A stretch of DNA of 64,000 nt from Cinclus cinclus (Eukaryota; Chordata; Aves; Passeriformes; Cinclidae): positions 9,983,630 through 10,047,629 of the forward strand of contig NC_085060.1 in NCBI RefSeq assembly GCF_963662255.1. Reading direction: 5' to 3'. Made by a program: the position numbers and the translations under genes. Below the pieces are notes generated by a model. It ran no database searches. It saw only the letters and a list, made by a program, of their open reading frames with translations, and was not told the DNA's origin. Shown one piece after another: positions 1 through 13,200 of the stretch. How positions within the stretch are numbered: position 1 is the stretch's first letter; every line of letters starts with the position of its first letter.

Positions 1-3000
1 TCTAGGACAAAAATTTAAAGCAAATCATATTTACACTTTTTAGCTTATGAACTACAGTCTGCATGCTCATGACAGTGAAGCTAATGAGAATTTTGCTTGA
101 GGAACTGTGGATAAGACTAGAAGATTTCTTTGCAGAATCAGTTTTGCTTTACTGAAACTTCATTTTAATGAAAAAGCCATATAAGCCTCGGGGATATTGT
201 TAGATTGTGACCTGAAGTCCATGTTTTTTGTCTACCTTTAATTAATAGTAATTAGCTATCCTCTTGCAATATTAGTTCCACACACTACCTTCTTAAAGGC
301 TGTCAGTGCTGTCTCAGGCTACAACAAGTTTTATTAATGGATGCTACCACAAAACAAGATTACAACTATTCATTTGCAAATGATGGTAATAACACAAACA
401 TGCAAAATACTTGCTTAAAAATGTGTTTGAGTCAGTCTGCCAAATATCTGAAGCTAAAAGTTGAAGATTATTGAAGCGGTTTTTAAATTCCATATTAAAG
501 TTGTAATGGATTTTTATAACAATATTCCAATAACTATCCTCCAGTTGAGGTAACCAACTTCTCAAAGGGCCACTTGTACCAGCAAGCTAAATGAGCCACC
601 TTCAGTTAATACTGGAAAAAATACTTACAACTCTATGTATTAAAGGATGATTTATTTTTCCACAAAGTTTTAGTAAATGAATCTAAATTTATACAAATTG
701 CTCCCTTTGTTCTATGAAATCCAGCCCAAAGGTGTGATACCTCTTAGATATCCCATTTACTGAGATCTTCATTATCTCTTTTAGCAATACTACCTTGTAA
801 TTTACCCAAATGCATCCATCCCCCACCTGACTAACCTGGCAGTGGTCCCTCCCCAGCCCATGCCAGGCATTTTGTGCTGGATTGTTCTAAAGAAATTGGG
901 GTTTTTGCAACTGCACTACTTTAATGTAAGGGCTTTCCACACACCCTTTGGGTCAAGGTGAATTTCAATACCGGTGATTATCTTGACAGTTCACATTAAA
1001 GACTTATTATTGACCTCAGCAGTGCTCATCTCTCTGCAGGAACTATGCCTATTAACACAGGAACTAAAATGAAGAAGAGGGGAGAAAATGACTTCTGAAA
1101 TTCATGTCTCATCTTGTAAACATGAATGAATTTCAGGAGCTTTTAAAGGGTGCAACTATTAAAGATCAGTCTAACAACTTCAAACAAACCATCATAATGC
1201 ATTTCAAAAAATCCTTTCAATACCTTTTTGAAGTTCCTCCTCTTGCATTGTTATGGTCTCTGTTACATTGCTGCTCTGGGAGCACCAGAGCTCGGTGGGT
1301 GGATTTTTTGACATAAGGTCAGAAACTCTTTATGACCAACTATAGAGATGGTTCAAAAGCAAGTAAAATAACCTTCTTTGAAGGTAGTTACCAATGGTGC
1401 TCTGCCCAGACAGACTGGATCTACCCAGTGTGCTCTGCAGGAGCCAGTTCTATTTTCACAATTCATTCTTCACACACAAATGCCCCCCCAAAACCAAAAC
1501 AAAACAAAGATCAGAGAAATGAGGACAGTAAGTTCTCCAAAATGTCTCTGCATAGCAGAGGATGGTCCTGCCCCACAGCTATGAGGGCATGAGCCATGTG
1601 TGCCTCTGGCATCTCTGGGCTCTCTCTTCCAATACACCGTGACCAGTCCCAAGCTCCCTCTTCCACCACCCCTGCAGTGTCAGCAGCCACAGTTTGGCTT
1701 CAAGCACCAGGACATTGGCAGCTGTAGATGAAGAAGAGGAGGAGGAAGGGATGGACTAAGCCCAGGGCTCACATCTGAGTACACAGCTCAGAGACAGATC
1801 ACCACATGGGGGTCCATGGCCTGATTACACGCCAGAAGCTCTCTCAATCCACCATGAATCTTTGGACAAATTACTTTGCTTCTCCACATTTATTTTCCAT
1901 CATTTTCCCTCTCTATGAGACACTGAGCCGTTATGACTGACTATGGAACACTGCAATGCATTAACTTGGAGTATGAATAGGAAAGTGTATCCTTGGAAAT
2001 CACTCCTTTCCTCTTGGAAGCATGAAATTACAGTAACAAAAAAGCCTTTCCTGAAATACCTCTGCACTCTGTTTGCTTTAATGATTCAATCTTTTGACCA
2101 CCTTATGTTCCTCCAAATAAAATAAAAATTAATGACCTCAAACAAAGTGTTGTGGCTTGTGCTAAGATTTGAAATTATTTTAGCTGTTAGAAAGAAGGAA
2201 GTCCCTCCTTAGAGGGGGGATGACTTAAAAGAATGCTGACAGCACATCAATGATACCAACAGAAATAACCATGTTCAAATTGACAGTCCATGAGAATTAT
2301 GGAAATACATGGTATCCATTAGTGCCTTCTCATTTTATAGACCATTTCCTACTCAAGCAGATTCTGAAATGCCATGATACCCCCAAGCTGGGTTCTTAAC
2401 AGCACTGGAATGCAAACACAGCACCAGAATATGAGCAGGCACAGATATGTCACCTGGTTCTGATACTAAAACAGCAAGAACACTTACTGCATTCATTCTT
2501 CAAAGTTTCTTTATTTGGGGGCAGTCTTGGACTCTTAGCTCTGCTGGAATATACACTAACATTATTGTCTCAGTTTTAAGGCAAATTTAAGAGAAGACAC
2601 TGCAATGAGTAGTCTCCTCTAAAGGGTTTCAACAATTCCCCTCCACCAAAAGAAAATTAAGACTAATAGAGGAAAGTGGAAAAAAACCCCAACCCAATGG
2701 TTTGTTAACAACAGAATGCCCACAAGGCAAGCAGGAAAAGTAAATAACTGCAAAACACCGAACTATCAGAGCTCACCCCCCCACACACACATACAGGAAG
2801 GAACACACGCAGGAAGAAAGGCACAAAAATGACTGAAGAATAGGGAAAACTTTGAAGAAATATCCCTTCCTGACACAAGGGTGGTGAAAGATGGGGCTGG
2901 CTTTCACTCTGAAGAAATGGAGCTTCCATAATGGACTTTCAGCAGGAAGTAAAAACCTGGCAGCTCTCTGGCATCAGCCTCCTCGTCACGGCAGGTGAAG

Positions 3001-6000
3001 CAGCTGGGCTGGAGCCTCTTGGTGTGTTCTCCCTCCCTGGTTAGGCTTTCCAAGGTTTGGGGCTGGAACAGGCCAGTCCTGCTCCTGCCAATCCTGCTCC
3101 TCCTGCTCGGACCAGCAGCTCTTCAGTTCACCTCAAGGCAGCTGAATGATTGCTACTGCAGCTTCTCCAAGCCAGGCAAGGAAAAGGCGTTTTGCCTGGG
3201 CCAACAAAACTAAGCTGGCCAAGCAAAACCAAACTGAACTGCACCTCAGAACACGTAAGCAGTGAGGCTTCAAAAATTCCTGCCAGAAAGTCCAAAACTC
3301 CCCACTCCCAGCCCCACACACACCTGGACCTATGCCTCAAGATACAGCAACTACTTTTGGTCATAAAGCAGAGGATCATGGAATAGACTATCATAAATCC
3401 TCCAAGAAAACTACTCACACTCAACATGCACAAAACCCTTTAAATCAGGGGCAGGCATCTCAAAAATATTTACCATTTTTAGAAACAGTCTGCAATGACA
3501 CCAAGACCTCCAGTATAGGCTATTCACTTCAAAAGCCCAAGGAGTTTGAGTGCTGAGCACTGCTGGAACTTTCCTCCCTCCTTCCCTAGGCTGAAAATTT
3601 TCTACCACTCTACAAGCCTCAGCTTTATATTCAGAAATTATTTTCAGCAAGCAAACAATGCAGCAAATCCATAAAAATAAACTCAGCCATAAAGAGATTG
3701 CTTACAACTAAACAAAACCTGCTGCAAATTCTCACACTTGTGTTTGAGAATCTCCCAGCACTTTACAAATAGTTCTGCAGACTCCAACTCCTAAAACCTT
3801 TGTTTTATTCTTTTTTTTTTCTTAGGCATCTATCACCAGGATATTTAAGTATCCAATAGTTACAGAAAACACTCAACAGGTCACCTTTTTAGTTCTGAGC
3901 TCCTAGTACTTTCCAAGCATAGACTTCAACATACATGATATATGAAAATGCATCATCTTTCACAGATACTTTCCAAAGCTGCCTGTAAGACTACCAGACT
4001 GTGCTAGAAACAACAGACCAAACCAATGTCAGGCGTACCTGGAAATCCTGTATTTACTGAGCATGTGAGAGCCCACGACTCAACCCATGCAGCAGGACTG
4101 CTTGGTGACTAGCTGCTGGGGCAGGGCAGATGGCAGCACGAGAGCTGTGTGCTCCCCACGGGTGGCTGTGACTCACACAGCCCCACAGGTCCTCCAGGAG
4201 CCAGATGTGCCCCACTGCAACATCTGGGCAGCAGCTCCCAGACACATCCTGGCACTGAATAAATAAGTCAGACAACAAAGCTGCTCTGTGATAACCCCCA
4301 GCCAAACATCCTCAGCAGATGGTGGAGCTGAATGGACCCAACAGCTCAGCTGTCCATGGAAGAACTTGTGGCAGGTCTTGACTGGCACCTCTCACCACTG
4401 CACTGCCACAGCCAGAGACTGCTGTGTGCATCACTCCTCCCTCATCCTTCCACTCGAAGTGAGACATTCAGCTGCTGCTCCTAAATCAAATGGGGAAGAG
4501 GGTGAGAGTGATGGTAGCTCAAAAGAGGAAAGTGCAATTAAAGTATTCAGAAAAAATAGCTATTAAAATTAGCTAGGAAATTATTCAATTTTATTGACTA
4601 CTTCAATCATTTAGACTTTGGTCAGCCTTGTGAATATGCACTTGATTTTAACACTACTATCAGTGGTCTTTAAAACCACTTAATTGCTAAGAAAAAATGA
4701 AAAGCTTGGGATGAAAAGCTTGTAAATTTTTTAAAAAACCTTAAACATACAGCCATGTAAACCCCCCAGAAAATGTATATAATTTAATATAATAGCACTG
4801 AAATAGCATTTCCTCCACTCAAGTTGGTACTTACACATCTAGATGGGTGTAAAGGTTTCATTATCTAAATGATATGCTAACACTTTTTTGAATTTCACAA
4901 ATTATACGTTGGCAGGAACTTCTATTGTACTGCAACTCATTTCAGTATGAAACCACCTTGTACAAAAAACAGCTCTGGGATTTAAATTATTTCTGGGAAA
5001 CATTATGAATTTCTTAAAGTATGATTAAGTTTAATTTGATGCATTAAAAATAATCAATATTTAATTTTTGCCTAGAACTTCACAAATCTTCTTCCTGGGG
5101 GTTTCCCAAAGAGTTTTCATTAGCTAATGAGGCAATTCTACCACAGGAACATTGTTCATTAGAGCAATTTAAATAGTAAAGAAGCATCTAAATGCATACT
5201 GATCTTAAGAGTTATTTCTGGACTGTTGTTCATGTCTCCCCTTTTCTGACTTCTTAATTGCTAATGTACATGCTATTACTAGTTGTACAGTACTAGTAAC
5301 TTCTGTACAGTAACAAAGAGGTCAAAGCTGCTTCCAGACTTTAAGAGTTGGTTTGGTTATTATGGTTGCAGCTTAATGATAAAACTTCATGCAGCTTAAT
5401 CTACCAGCCACTGCACAGATTTATATCACACAACAGCCACAGCAAATGGAGAAGCAATTTCTTTGTCCCGGCGTACCAAAAGGCACAACACTCAGCTCTG
5501 CAAGAGGAGAGGTTTGTGCTTCTCTGAACTCTGAATGGGGCTCTGGGCAGGCAGTGGAGGTAATCAGTATGTCACTTCAGCTGAAATTGGGGTTTTCAGG
5601 TCCTACATCTTGTCTCTTTGCTCCTCCATGGTGGCAGAGAGGGCTTGTGGGCATACATGTCTTCTCCTGCTGTGTGTTAAAGGGGCTAACTGGCCATCAT
5701 TGTATCATCTCATGACTCACAAAGAAAATGAGGGTTTTGGTTGGAAGGAATCATACTGAAAAGTATTGCTGAGCTAATATTTTAAACATTTACCATTTTT
5801 AAACCCAGCATCTGAAGAAATAGTTGAAAATCCTCCCTGAGAAGACCAGGGAGTGAGAAGTAGCAACAAGAAAAATAGTTGCTAAAAGCAACACGTCTCC
5901 AAGGTTATTCCAGCAAACAGGTCGTTAAACAGGACACTTTGCAGTGAATTTTCCTACCTGAGCCACACTGCTTGCAGAGCTCTGCAGCTGCACAGTCACC

Positions 6001-9000
6001 CCCAGCACCAGGCTGCTGGCAGCATCACTCAGTGCAGGCACTGTTTGCACCATGCCAGAGCAGCAGTGCTAGGTTTAAAATGTGAGGTAACTTTCAGGGA
6101 CACACATATTTGCAATTCATGACTTCTTTTCACAGGCCTGGTTGCTTTTCAAAGAGGTTTGAAAACCAGATGTGGAAAATAAGATTGCTAAAATCATTTG
6201 GCAACTTAATAAAGGGGTTCTGCATGTTCCCAGGGTAGATTTTCAACAAGAGTACAACAAACACATGAGAAAATGGTTTCAGGGCAAGGGGGAAAGGCTT
6301 TGAAAATCTAGCACTGTAGGAGAATGAAATATAATGGTTTCTTTATATGATTGGGTTTTTTTTATTAAGCATTTTTGTCTATCTTCATGTAAACAATTTT
6401 GAGAGGTTAAAATTCTTCTTTTCAGAGGGGGAAAGGATCAATCTAAATTGCATGTGATTTCAGTTCTGAGTCTTGGTTATGCTGTCATGTCTCACTTCTA
6501 GAAGATCAGGCAGCACAATGGACAGTTTCAATACTTCAACTAAGAACAACATAGCCTCGCAATTATTATCAATAAGAAACTAATTTGCAAATTGGGAGTA
6601 AAACAGGGACAAGAATGCAAAAATCCAGAACAGAAAACAACCTCAGACATCACTTGCTGTCAACATAATCTTACTTGGTCAGGCCACCAGTTCATAGTGG
6701 TTCAGATACCATGAGATCCACCCTTGATTCCACCAACTCTATTTGCCTGGACAAGCAGTAGTGCTTCTATTTGCCATCTCAATACTTTCTCTTATTTTTC
6801 TTTGTCTAGATGTGTGTTTTTTTTCTCTGAAACATCAAGCTCAACATGGAAATGCCCTCTACAATGTAAACCAAAGAATGGTGCCAGCTGAGCACCCTCT
6901 GTGGGCACAGATGCTCTCCAGTGCTACAAAACCAGAAATTATTACAGGTGGCACTTGGGACAAAGAAGAACATCAGCTAGAAAAAATGAAGACAAACCAA
7001 CCAGAAAATCCAATCCAAGCTGTTGCTCACAGCCAAGTTACAAAAGCCTTTCTGGCAGAGTGCAGTGGAGATCCTGTTCCTTGTGTTATGCACAGCAGTG
7101 AAGTCACACTAGAAAGTGCAGTGTAAGAAATAACCAATCCTGCTTGGCAAAATAAAGTGGGGGCATTTACACCAGTTGCTGTAACTTTGCAGAATGTCAC
7201 TGCCCCACCTGTTCACACAGAAGTGAAGACAGAAAACCACAAAAGCAAGCACAGACACACACAGAAACTCACAGGAAGATACACAATCCATCTTCCACAG
7301 GAGCAGAGCTGGGGTGATCCCATTAGGGCTGGCTGCCCTTGAACTTCATGGGCAAGGGATAAACACCTGGCATTTAGAGAACAGCCTGAAATGGTAATGC
7401 TCTCTCTAGAGGCATTTTGTGTGCCAAATAAATATTCTAAGTTTATATCAAGATTGTTGTCACCTATTTAACGGCTCATTGATTTTAGAGGCCATACCAA
7501 TTGTGTCTTTCCTTTCTCTTGAGGTAGTTACAGCAATAACTAACCGTAAAAATTAGATAAGATGCTGAAGTGTGATTTTAAACATCTGTGCATTTGATAT
7601 CCCTACTTTTAAATGAGAGATGAGTTAATATCCACCTGCCTTAACCACATCACCACCTTTGCCCAATATGAATCCAAAGACAGACAAGACAAATTGGATT
7701 ATGCTGAGGATGATTTTAAAAACAAAAATAAAATCCTCAAAACTCTATCATTTCTTCTGTGGTCCTTTGAAGCACATATAAATACACAACCAAAGAGCTG
7801 GTTTCCAGGGAAAGGCTCCAGCTTCAGATGCCTCAGAAACACATGTGCTCTAAACGATCTTTGTGCTGATCTCCACGCCCCTCCTTCAGAACAGGTCAAA
7901 AATAACTCCACTGTTGCATTTCCCATCAGAGGAACAAATGCTCATCTGATTTTCACAGCATCAGATCCACTTTCACATTCTTATTTAGAAAAAAAATGGA
8001 AAATATCTGGAAAATGCAAACAAAACACTGCTACTCCACACTTATGAAACAGCAGGTTTCAATTTTTCATTTCAAGTAGACATTATTCAATCCACTAAAC
8101 TTCTTAATGAAATGTTTTAAGAAAAATGACAGAAATAAAGATCTAAAGAACACAGTGAGGGTTTACTCATATATTCCAACAGAGAAAAATAAGAGAGATT
8201 TTATTTAGCAAAGAAAGTTCTTAGTGGCTTTTAATCTTATGCAGGGTCCAAAAAAAAATTAAAAACCCTTAAAACTGATTTATGCATAATAGAAAAAATG
8301 TCTTTTCAAAACAGGCCAGCAAATTTCAACCCCTTGATTCACATTTTTCCTTGATCTTGTTATTGCATCTTCCTTAATGCCCTGTATAATCCTTTTCCCA
8401 AGTACTTGATTCAACAATCATTTAAGGGTTGTGGACCATGCAGAGGCATTCAGCCCCTGTTCCTTTACAGCATTATCTATCCTCTCCCTGATCCAGGAGG
8501 ATTCCAGACATTCATGTTTGCAGTGAATGCTTATTTCACTTTTTCAGCTAAAATTTTAGCCAGTGTAGAAAACCTTCCAAAATTGCATTGCAGCTGACCA
8601 GATGGGAGATCATCCGATTTCTGAGGCACTGAAACCAACAGGCCACTTTGTCCCTGTTAGAAGACTTTCTCTTTTTTCCCTGAAATATGGTATCATTTTC
8701 TCTCAGAACAAGCATAGACAGCACTGTATGTGACGCCTCACCCAGTGAACAGATCCATTCCCCAGCAGATACTTCAAACACAATACCAGTAATGCACCAG
8801 CATTTCACTGTTCACCTTTCTGCACACACTTACCTCCCATTGTTGTTTTAGTCTGCAATAATCTCAATGTTTATGCTATAAAAAGAAGATTTTTTTTCCC
8901 CCTTGGTTGCTTTGCATATCCTTATTCATATATACTACCTGTTCATCTTAACTACAAGTACTTTTATTGGTCAGTAACGTGGGTGACATTTGGGCATCTG

Positions 9001-9784
9001 TTCAAACATCTTGGAACATTTTTCCAACCCCCACAGTGTCTTTTGTGGCACTCTCTCAATTGATTTCATGGAATTATTTTCCCAAATTTATCAGTCCACA
9101 AAAATTTACTTGCAGAATTTGATTTTAGCAACAATTAGCAGATCCAAGTGGTTATTCAAAAATGTTCAGTGGGCCTCTGCTTTGGTCTGCTGCTTCTCCT
9201 CCCAGCATCCTAGGGATTCAAAGAACCTGGATACAACCCCTCTGACACAAACTGTGGGTACTTTTGCAGATCATCACTCAGAGCTCTGCCCACCTTATAC
9301 CCAGCTGTGACTGAAATATATCAGAACACTAACAACACAAACCCTTCCCAACCTACATATGACCCATCACAGACTTGCACAAAACCCATTTGTAAATGAG
9401 CTACAGGCCAGAAACTGTTCATTTAAATAATTTGCCAAATGTTCTTGAATTAAACTTATAAGAACACGGCTTTGTGCTGCTAGGCATTTTACATGCCCCC
9501 AACCCAAGCTGATAAATGACTAATTATCCTAAACCTCATTAAAATTCAATCTTGATTCTGATTATTACTGATTAAATACTACTCAAACTCCACACTTCAG
9601 TACAATATCTGAGATTCAGAAGATGAGTGGGGTGCCCAGTGCCTATGGCAGCATTAACACACACTCCAGCCTCAAACACAGGTTCTAACATGTACAGGTT
9701 TCCAGACAACTGGGATTCATTACTTTCATAGAGCTTGGTGATACTCACAATTTCAAAATTAATTTTGACCCTTTCTTAGCTACT
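1..9784. other. Unique non-coding stretch, no gene recognised
   Basis: AT-rich sequence with scattered short open frames and no coherent coding signal. The longest frames are 7613-8047 (+, 144 codons) and 6743-7126 (+, 127 codons, with one hydrophobic stretch near its start). Neither resembles a family I know, and frames of this size are expected by chance in 64 kb. A somewhat GC-richer patch lies at about 4050-4460, without CpG enrichment or a recognisable repeat. It could be intronic or intergenic; nothing here decides that. Confidence 0.6.
4697..4724. repeat. 14-bp tandem duplication
   Basis: Two adjacent copies of a 14-bp unit (ATGAAAAGCTTGGG, then ATGAAAAGCTTGTA) differ only in the last two bases. 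This is a small local duplication with no visible function. Confidence 0.9.
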
Positions 9785-10240
9785 CTGGAGTTCTGTCCAT
9801 TCTACTGCAGAGAGCCAGTACCTTTAGGTATTTATATATGCTTTAATATCTCCCTAAGCCTCCCCTTCGCTGATAAGATCTTCCTAAGCCATTCCTTGTC
9901 CAGGCTAAACTGTCTGAGCTCTCTCAGCTTTTCCTCATAGGAAATGCTCCAGTCCCTTCTACTGTGGCCCCTGGTGGGTCTCTTTCCAACATGTCCACAT
10001 CTCTCTTGCACTTGGGAGCCCAGAACCGGGTGCAGCACTCCAGGTGCAGCCTGACAAGTGCTGAACAGAAGAAAAGGATGACCTCCTGCAACCTGCTAGT
10101 AATGCTTCTAATACAGCCCAAGATACCACTGAACTTCTTTCTGGTAAGTGCACATTTATTGGCTCATGGTCAAGTTGGTGCCCACCAGGACCACCAGGTC
10201 CTTCTCTGCAAAGCTGCTCTCCAGCTGGGCAGTGTGAAGT
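9785..10240 (-). mobile_element. CR1 LINE fragment, C-terminal part of ORF2
   Basis: Read on the minus strand, this stretch carries the conserved C-terminal region of the avian CR1 ORF2 protein, which encodes the endonuclease and reverse transcriptase of this non-LTR retrotransposon. Recognisable pieces in order are a REGPGGPGG-like start (family: EKDLGVLVD), [16 protein letters not shown] (family: ALVRPHLEYCVQFWAP), and [18 protein letters not shown] (family: YEERLRELGLFSLEK). These pieces fall in different frames: 9924-10121 and 9832-10038 are out of register, so the copy is frameshifted and dead. It ends near the KYL motif and has no CR1 3' terminus, so it is truncated at that end too. The left boundary is approximate, because similarity fades from 9825 to 9785. 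Confidence 0.87.
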
Positions 10241-13200
10241 GATGGATGATTAAGGCTGAGCTCAAGGTTTGCACACATGAAAGGGTATATTTTCCACACG
10301 TTGCAAAGGAGTGTTCAGTTCATTTTGCTCATAGCCCCTAACACAGATGGTCTGGGCACGAAGGGTCCCAGTTTACTGACACACTCACAACTTTGGTAAG
10401 GATTCTAGTAAGCTCTTTATCAGCCACTGCTTGCCTGCCTTTAAAATTTATATGCAGCCAAAATGCTTGCTCATGTTGATGAGTCAATTCTAGTACTTTA
10501 TTTGACTTAGATGAACTGAATATTAGTCTTTCATTACCTGTTGTACGTTATGTAGATAAAATTACATCCTCTGTGAACAAACTTCTTTGCAAATATAAAA
10601 TCAACGCAAAGAATGTTAAGTTGAAACACAACTGATAGTACAACATTAATTTCATTGTGACTAAGAGGTTCAATTCTTGATATTTGATTTTCTCTGAATA
10701 ATAGTACCTATTTACTAGAGCTAGGAGTAAATAATTTTTCCAATTCTCTACTGGTAAAACATGGTAGCACATGATAGTATGATTTCACTGTATTATTGAA
10801 AAGAGGGTCAATATTTCAGTAACGCTCTTGTTATTAATAAAGTTACTCAGCTGTCAGAAATATAAACTGAACATCCTGTGACTCTGAAACATTAAAACAT
10901 ATCATTCCAATCATTTTTCCACTCCTTGCTAAGTACCACTGCAACTTAGATTGCAATGTCAGCTGCCTAGATAAGGATTATGTAAGCCAAGGAATAAAAG
11001 TGTGAACATCTAACTGCAAGTCAGCGTGAAAATAAATGACTCAAACATGGAATAATTCAGATTTTGAGACTGGCACTGCAAGTCACATCTGGGTCTATTT
11101 CTGTGCAAAAAACCACAGGCTTATTACGAAACTAAAAAATAAAAAAAACACCACTGACATTAACTTCTGCATGGAACAGATATATTTCATTGAATTATTC
11201 AGTTCCCAGATTGTAGTATCATACAAGATGGGAATAGTAGGAATATTATCTACAGAGAACAGAGTTTTTGTAGCACCTAAAATTACAGTGGTTTACAGTT
11301 TATAAAAAAAAAAAAACAACAAACAACAAAAAACCCGATTTTATAGATATGAAAGCAATCCAAGGACTGCCAAAGTAAGAAATGAGGGTTAGAAATCCTG
11401 CAGTATTTTTTTAATAGAATAATTTGTTCTGAGAAGAAAGTGTTTCAAAATGGCATGACAGACTCAAGCCTCAATACAGAAAAGACAACAAACATGGTTG
11501 TTTCCTCTGCCATAAAATACTAGATATTTTGAAATGTTTAAATAAAAAAAAAAAATTTGAATGAAAGAGCACGCTGCTTTAAAAGCCCTAAATCATTATA
11601 AGATCCTGGGCTCCACAGAGCAATTAAGTGTTACTGCCATGAGTGACTTCAACATTGAATCTTTGACCCATCAAAACCAGCTGAATTTTGCCTCCTCATT
11701 AAATAGGTCACTTTCAAGAAGGGAAGGCAGAATTTCTTAAAATCTTACAAATGGTCCCAATCTTGTTATCACCTCAGCACTCCAACCTTCCTTCCTATGC
11801 AAATTATGCCATTAAGCAACAAACTTGTCAGTCAAGGTACCACTGGTATTTATGTGTGTTCAGAACTGGAGGTTCCCAAGAACTACTGTACCTATAAACA
11901 CACTGTTCTGAGCCAGGCAGGAAACACTGCTGAACTTTCCCAGCAGCAACAGTGCATCCCAAAGCATCACATTGGCTGGGAATGGAAATATACAGGAAAA
12001 TTGAAAGAGGGCAAGAAAAGCACCTCAAAACCTTTTTGCCAGAGTCAGACTAAAGAAAGCAAAATAGGACAAGGAAGATGAGATCCAGGCAGTGTAATTT
12101 AAACAGAGTTGCAGATGGATGAAGAGATGAGAAGTGCCACCCTTGTGCAGCAGTATTTGTTAAGGCAAACACAAAAAATAGCATTAATAAAGGAGAATAC
12201 CTGAGGAAAACCCAAACCACTAGCACTTTAGAGGCTTAAATGACATGCAGTGCTAAATACATTAATTGCTTCTTGGAGAACTGATCTTATCAGAAGCTTC
12301 TCTGAAGGGCAAATAGGACCACATGAGCTGTATGATCTTCAGGGATTACCTCAGTGAAGGACAAGAACAGCCCACCCCAAAGTGCAGAAGCAAGTATTTG
12401 CTGAACAAAGGTCTCCAAACTGAGCTGGAAAGCGAAAACAGCAAGGGCAGGGCTGGGACTGGCTGCCCACAATGAGCACAGAAGCATTGCCCAGACAGGC
12501 AAGGCAGGCAGGTGGGCAAGAAGTTAGGTAAGTCAAGTCACATGTCTCTTCCCAAGCTCTAGTATTGCTTGACACAGGAGTGTACTGAAACCCTGAAAAA
12601 GTTCATAAAGATACTGGACAAATTCATGGATGCCATAGGGACTGGTAGGTACAAAGGCAGCCCTTCTGATTTAGGAAGTCTCTGAGGAATGAGAGTCGCT
12701 TCTGTCTAAGAGACCTCTCAGGTAAAACTGTGGCACATGCAAGCTGCCCTCTCACCTTTGGTTAACATCCAGCCATTACTGGCCACTGTCACAGTGGGAT
12801 AGCAGGAAACTGTGACCTGTGATCTGGTGTGGAATGGTCATCCTTACGTCTCCTGGTCTGTGATCCACTGTGCCGTACCTGTGCATGCTGGATTTGTATT
12901 TACACACAGTTGGAGGTCAGCCCCACTTTCCAGCATGATTTTTAAAAGCGAAAATGACGGGAATTAGCACAGAAGGGAAAACATCTCTGTTCCCATGCTG
13001 AAAAAGTATCAAGATTTCTAAGATAGAGTAGCCTGCCGTCCGAAACAGTTTTTCCTCTGAAGCTGTTGACCTACTTTGTTAGCTACACAATTTCTTACAA
13101 ATTTACTATATTATAACAGCTGTGTTCATGCTGTTCTGGTGTCAGCACTTCTATTCTAAACCCCATTTTTTACACACTTCCGTAATAACTCAATTATAAA

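Noticed and set aside
5725..5757. TTTTGGTTGGAAGGAATCAT, similar to the CR1 3' untranslated end
   Set aside because: Only about 15 of 20 bases match and neither side continues into CR1 sequence.
6743..7126. 127-codon plus-strand frame with a hydrophobic N-terminal segment
   Set aside because: The hydrophobic part comes from a T-rich stretch, the rest looks random, and no family is recognised.
7613..8047. 144-codon plus-strand frame
   Set aside because: No recognisable domain, no splice or promoter context. One or two frames of this size are expected by chance in 64 kb.
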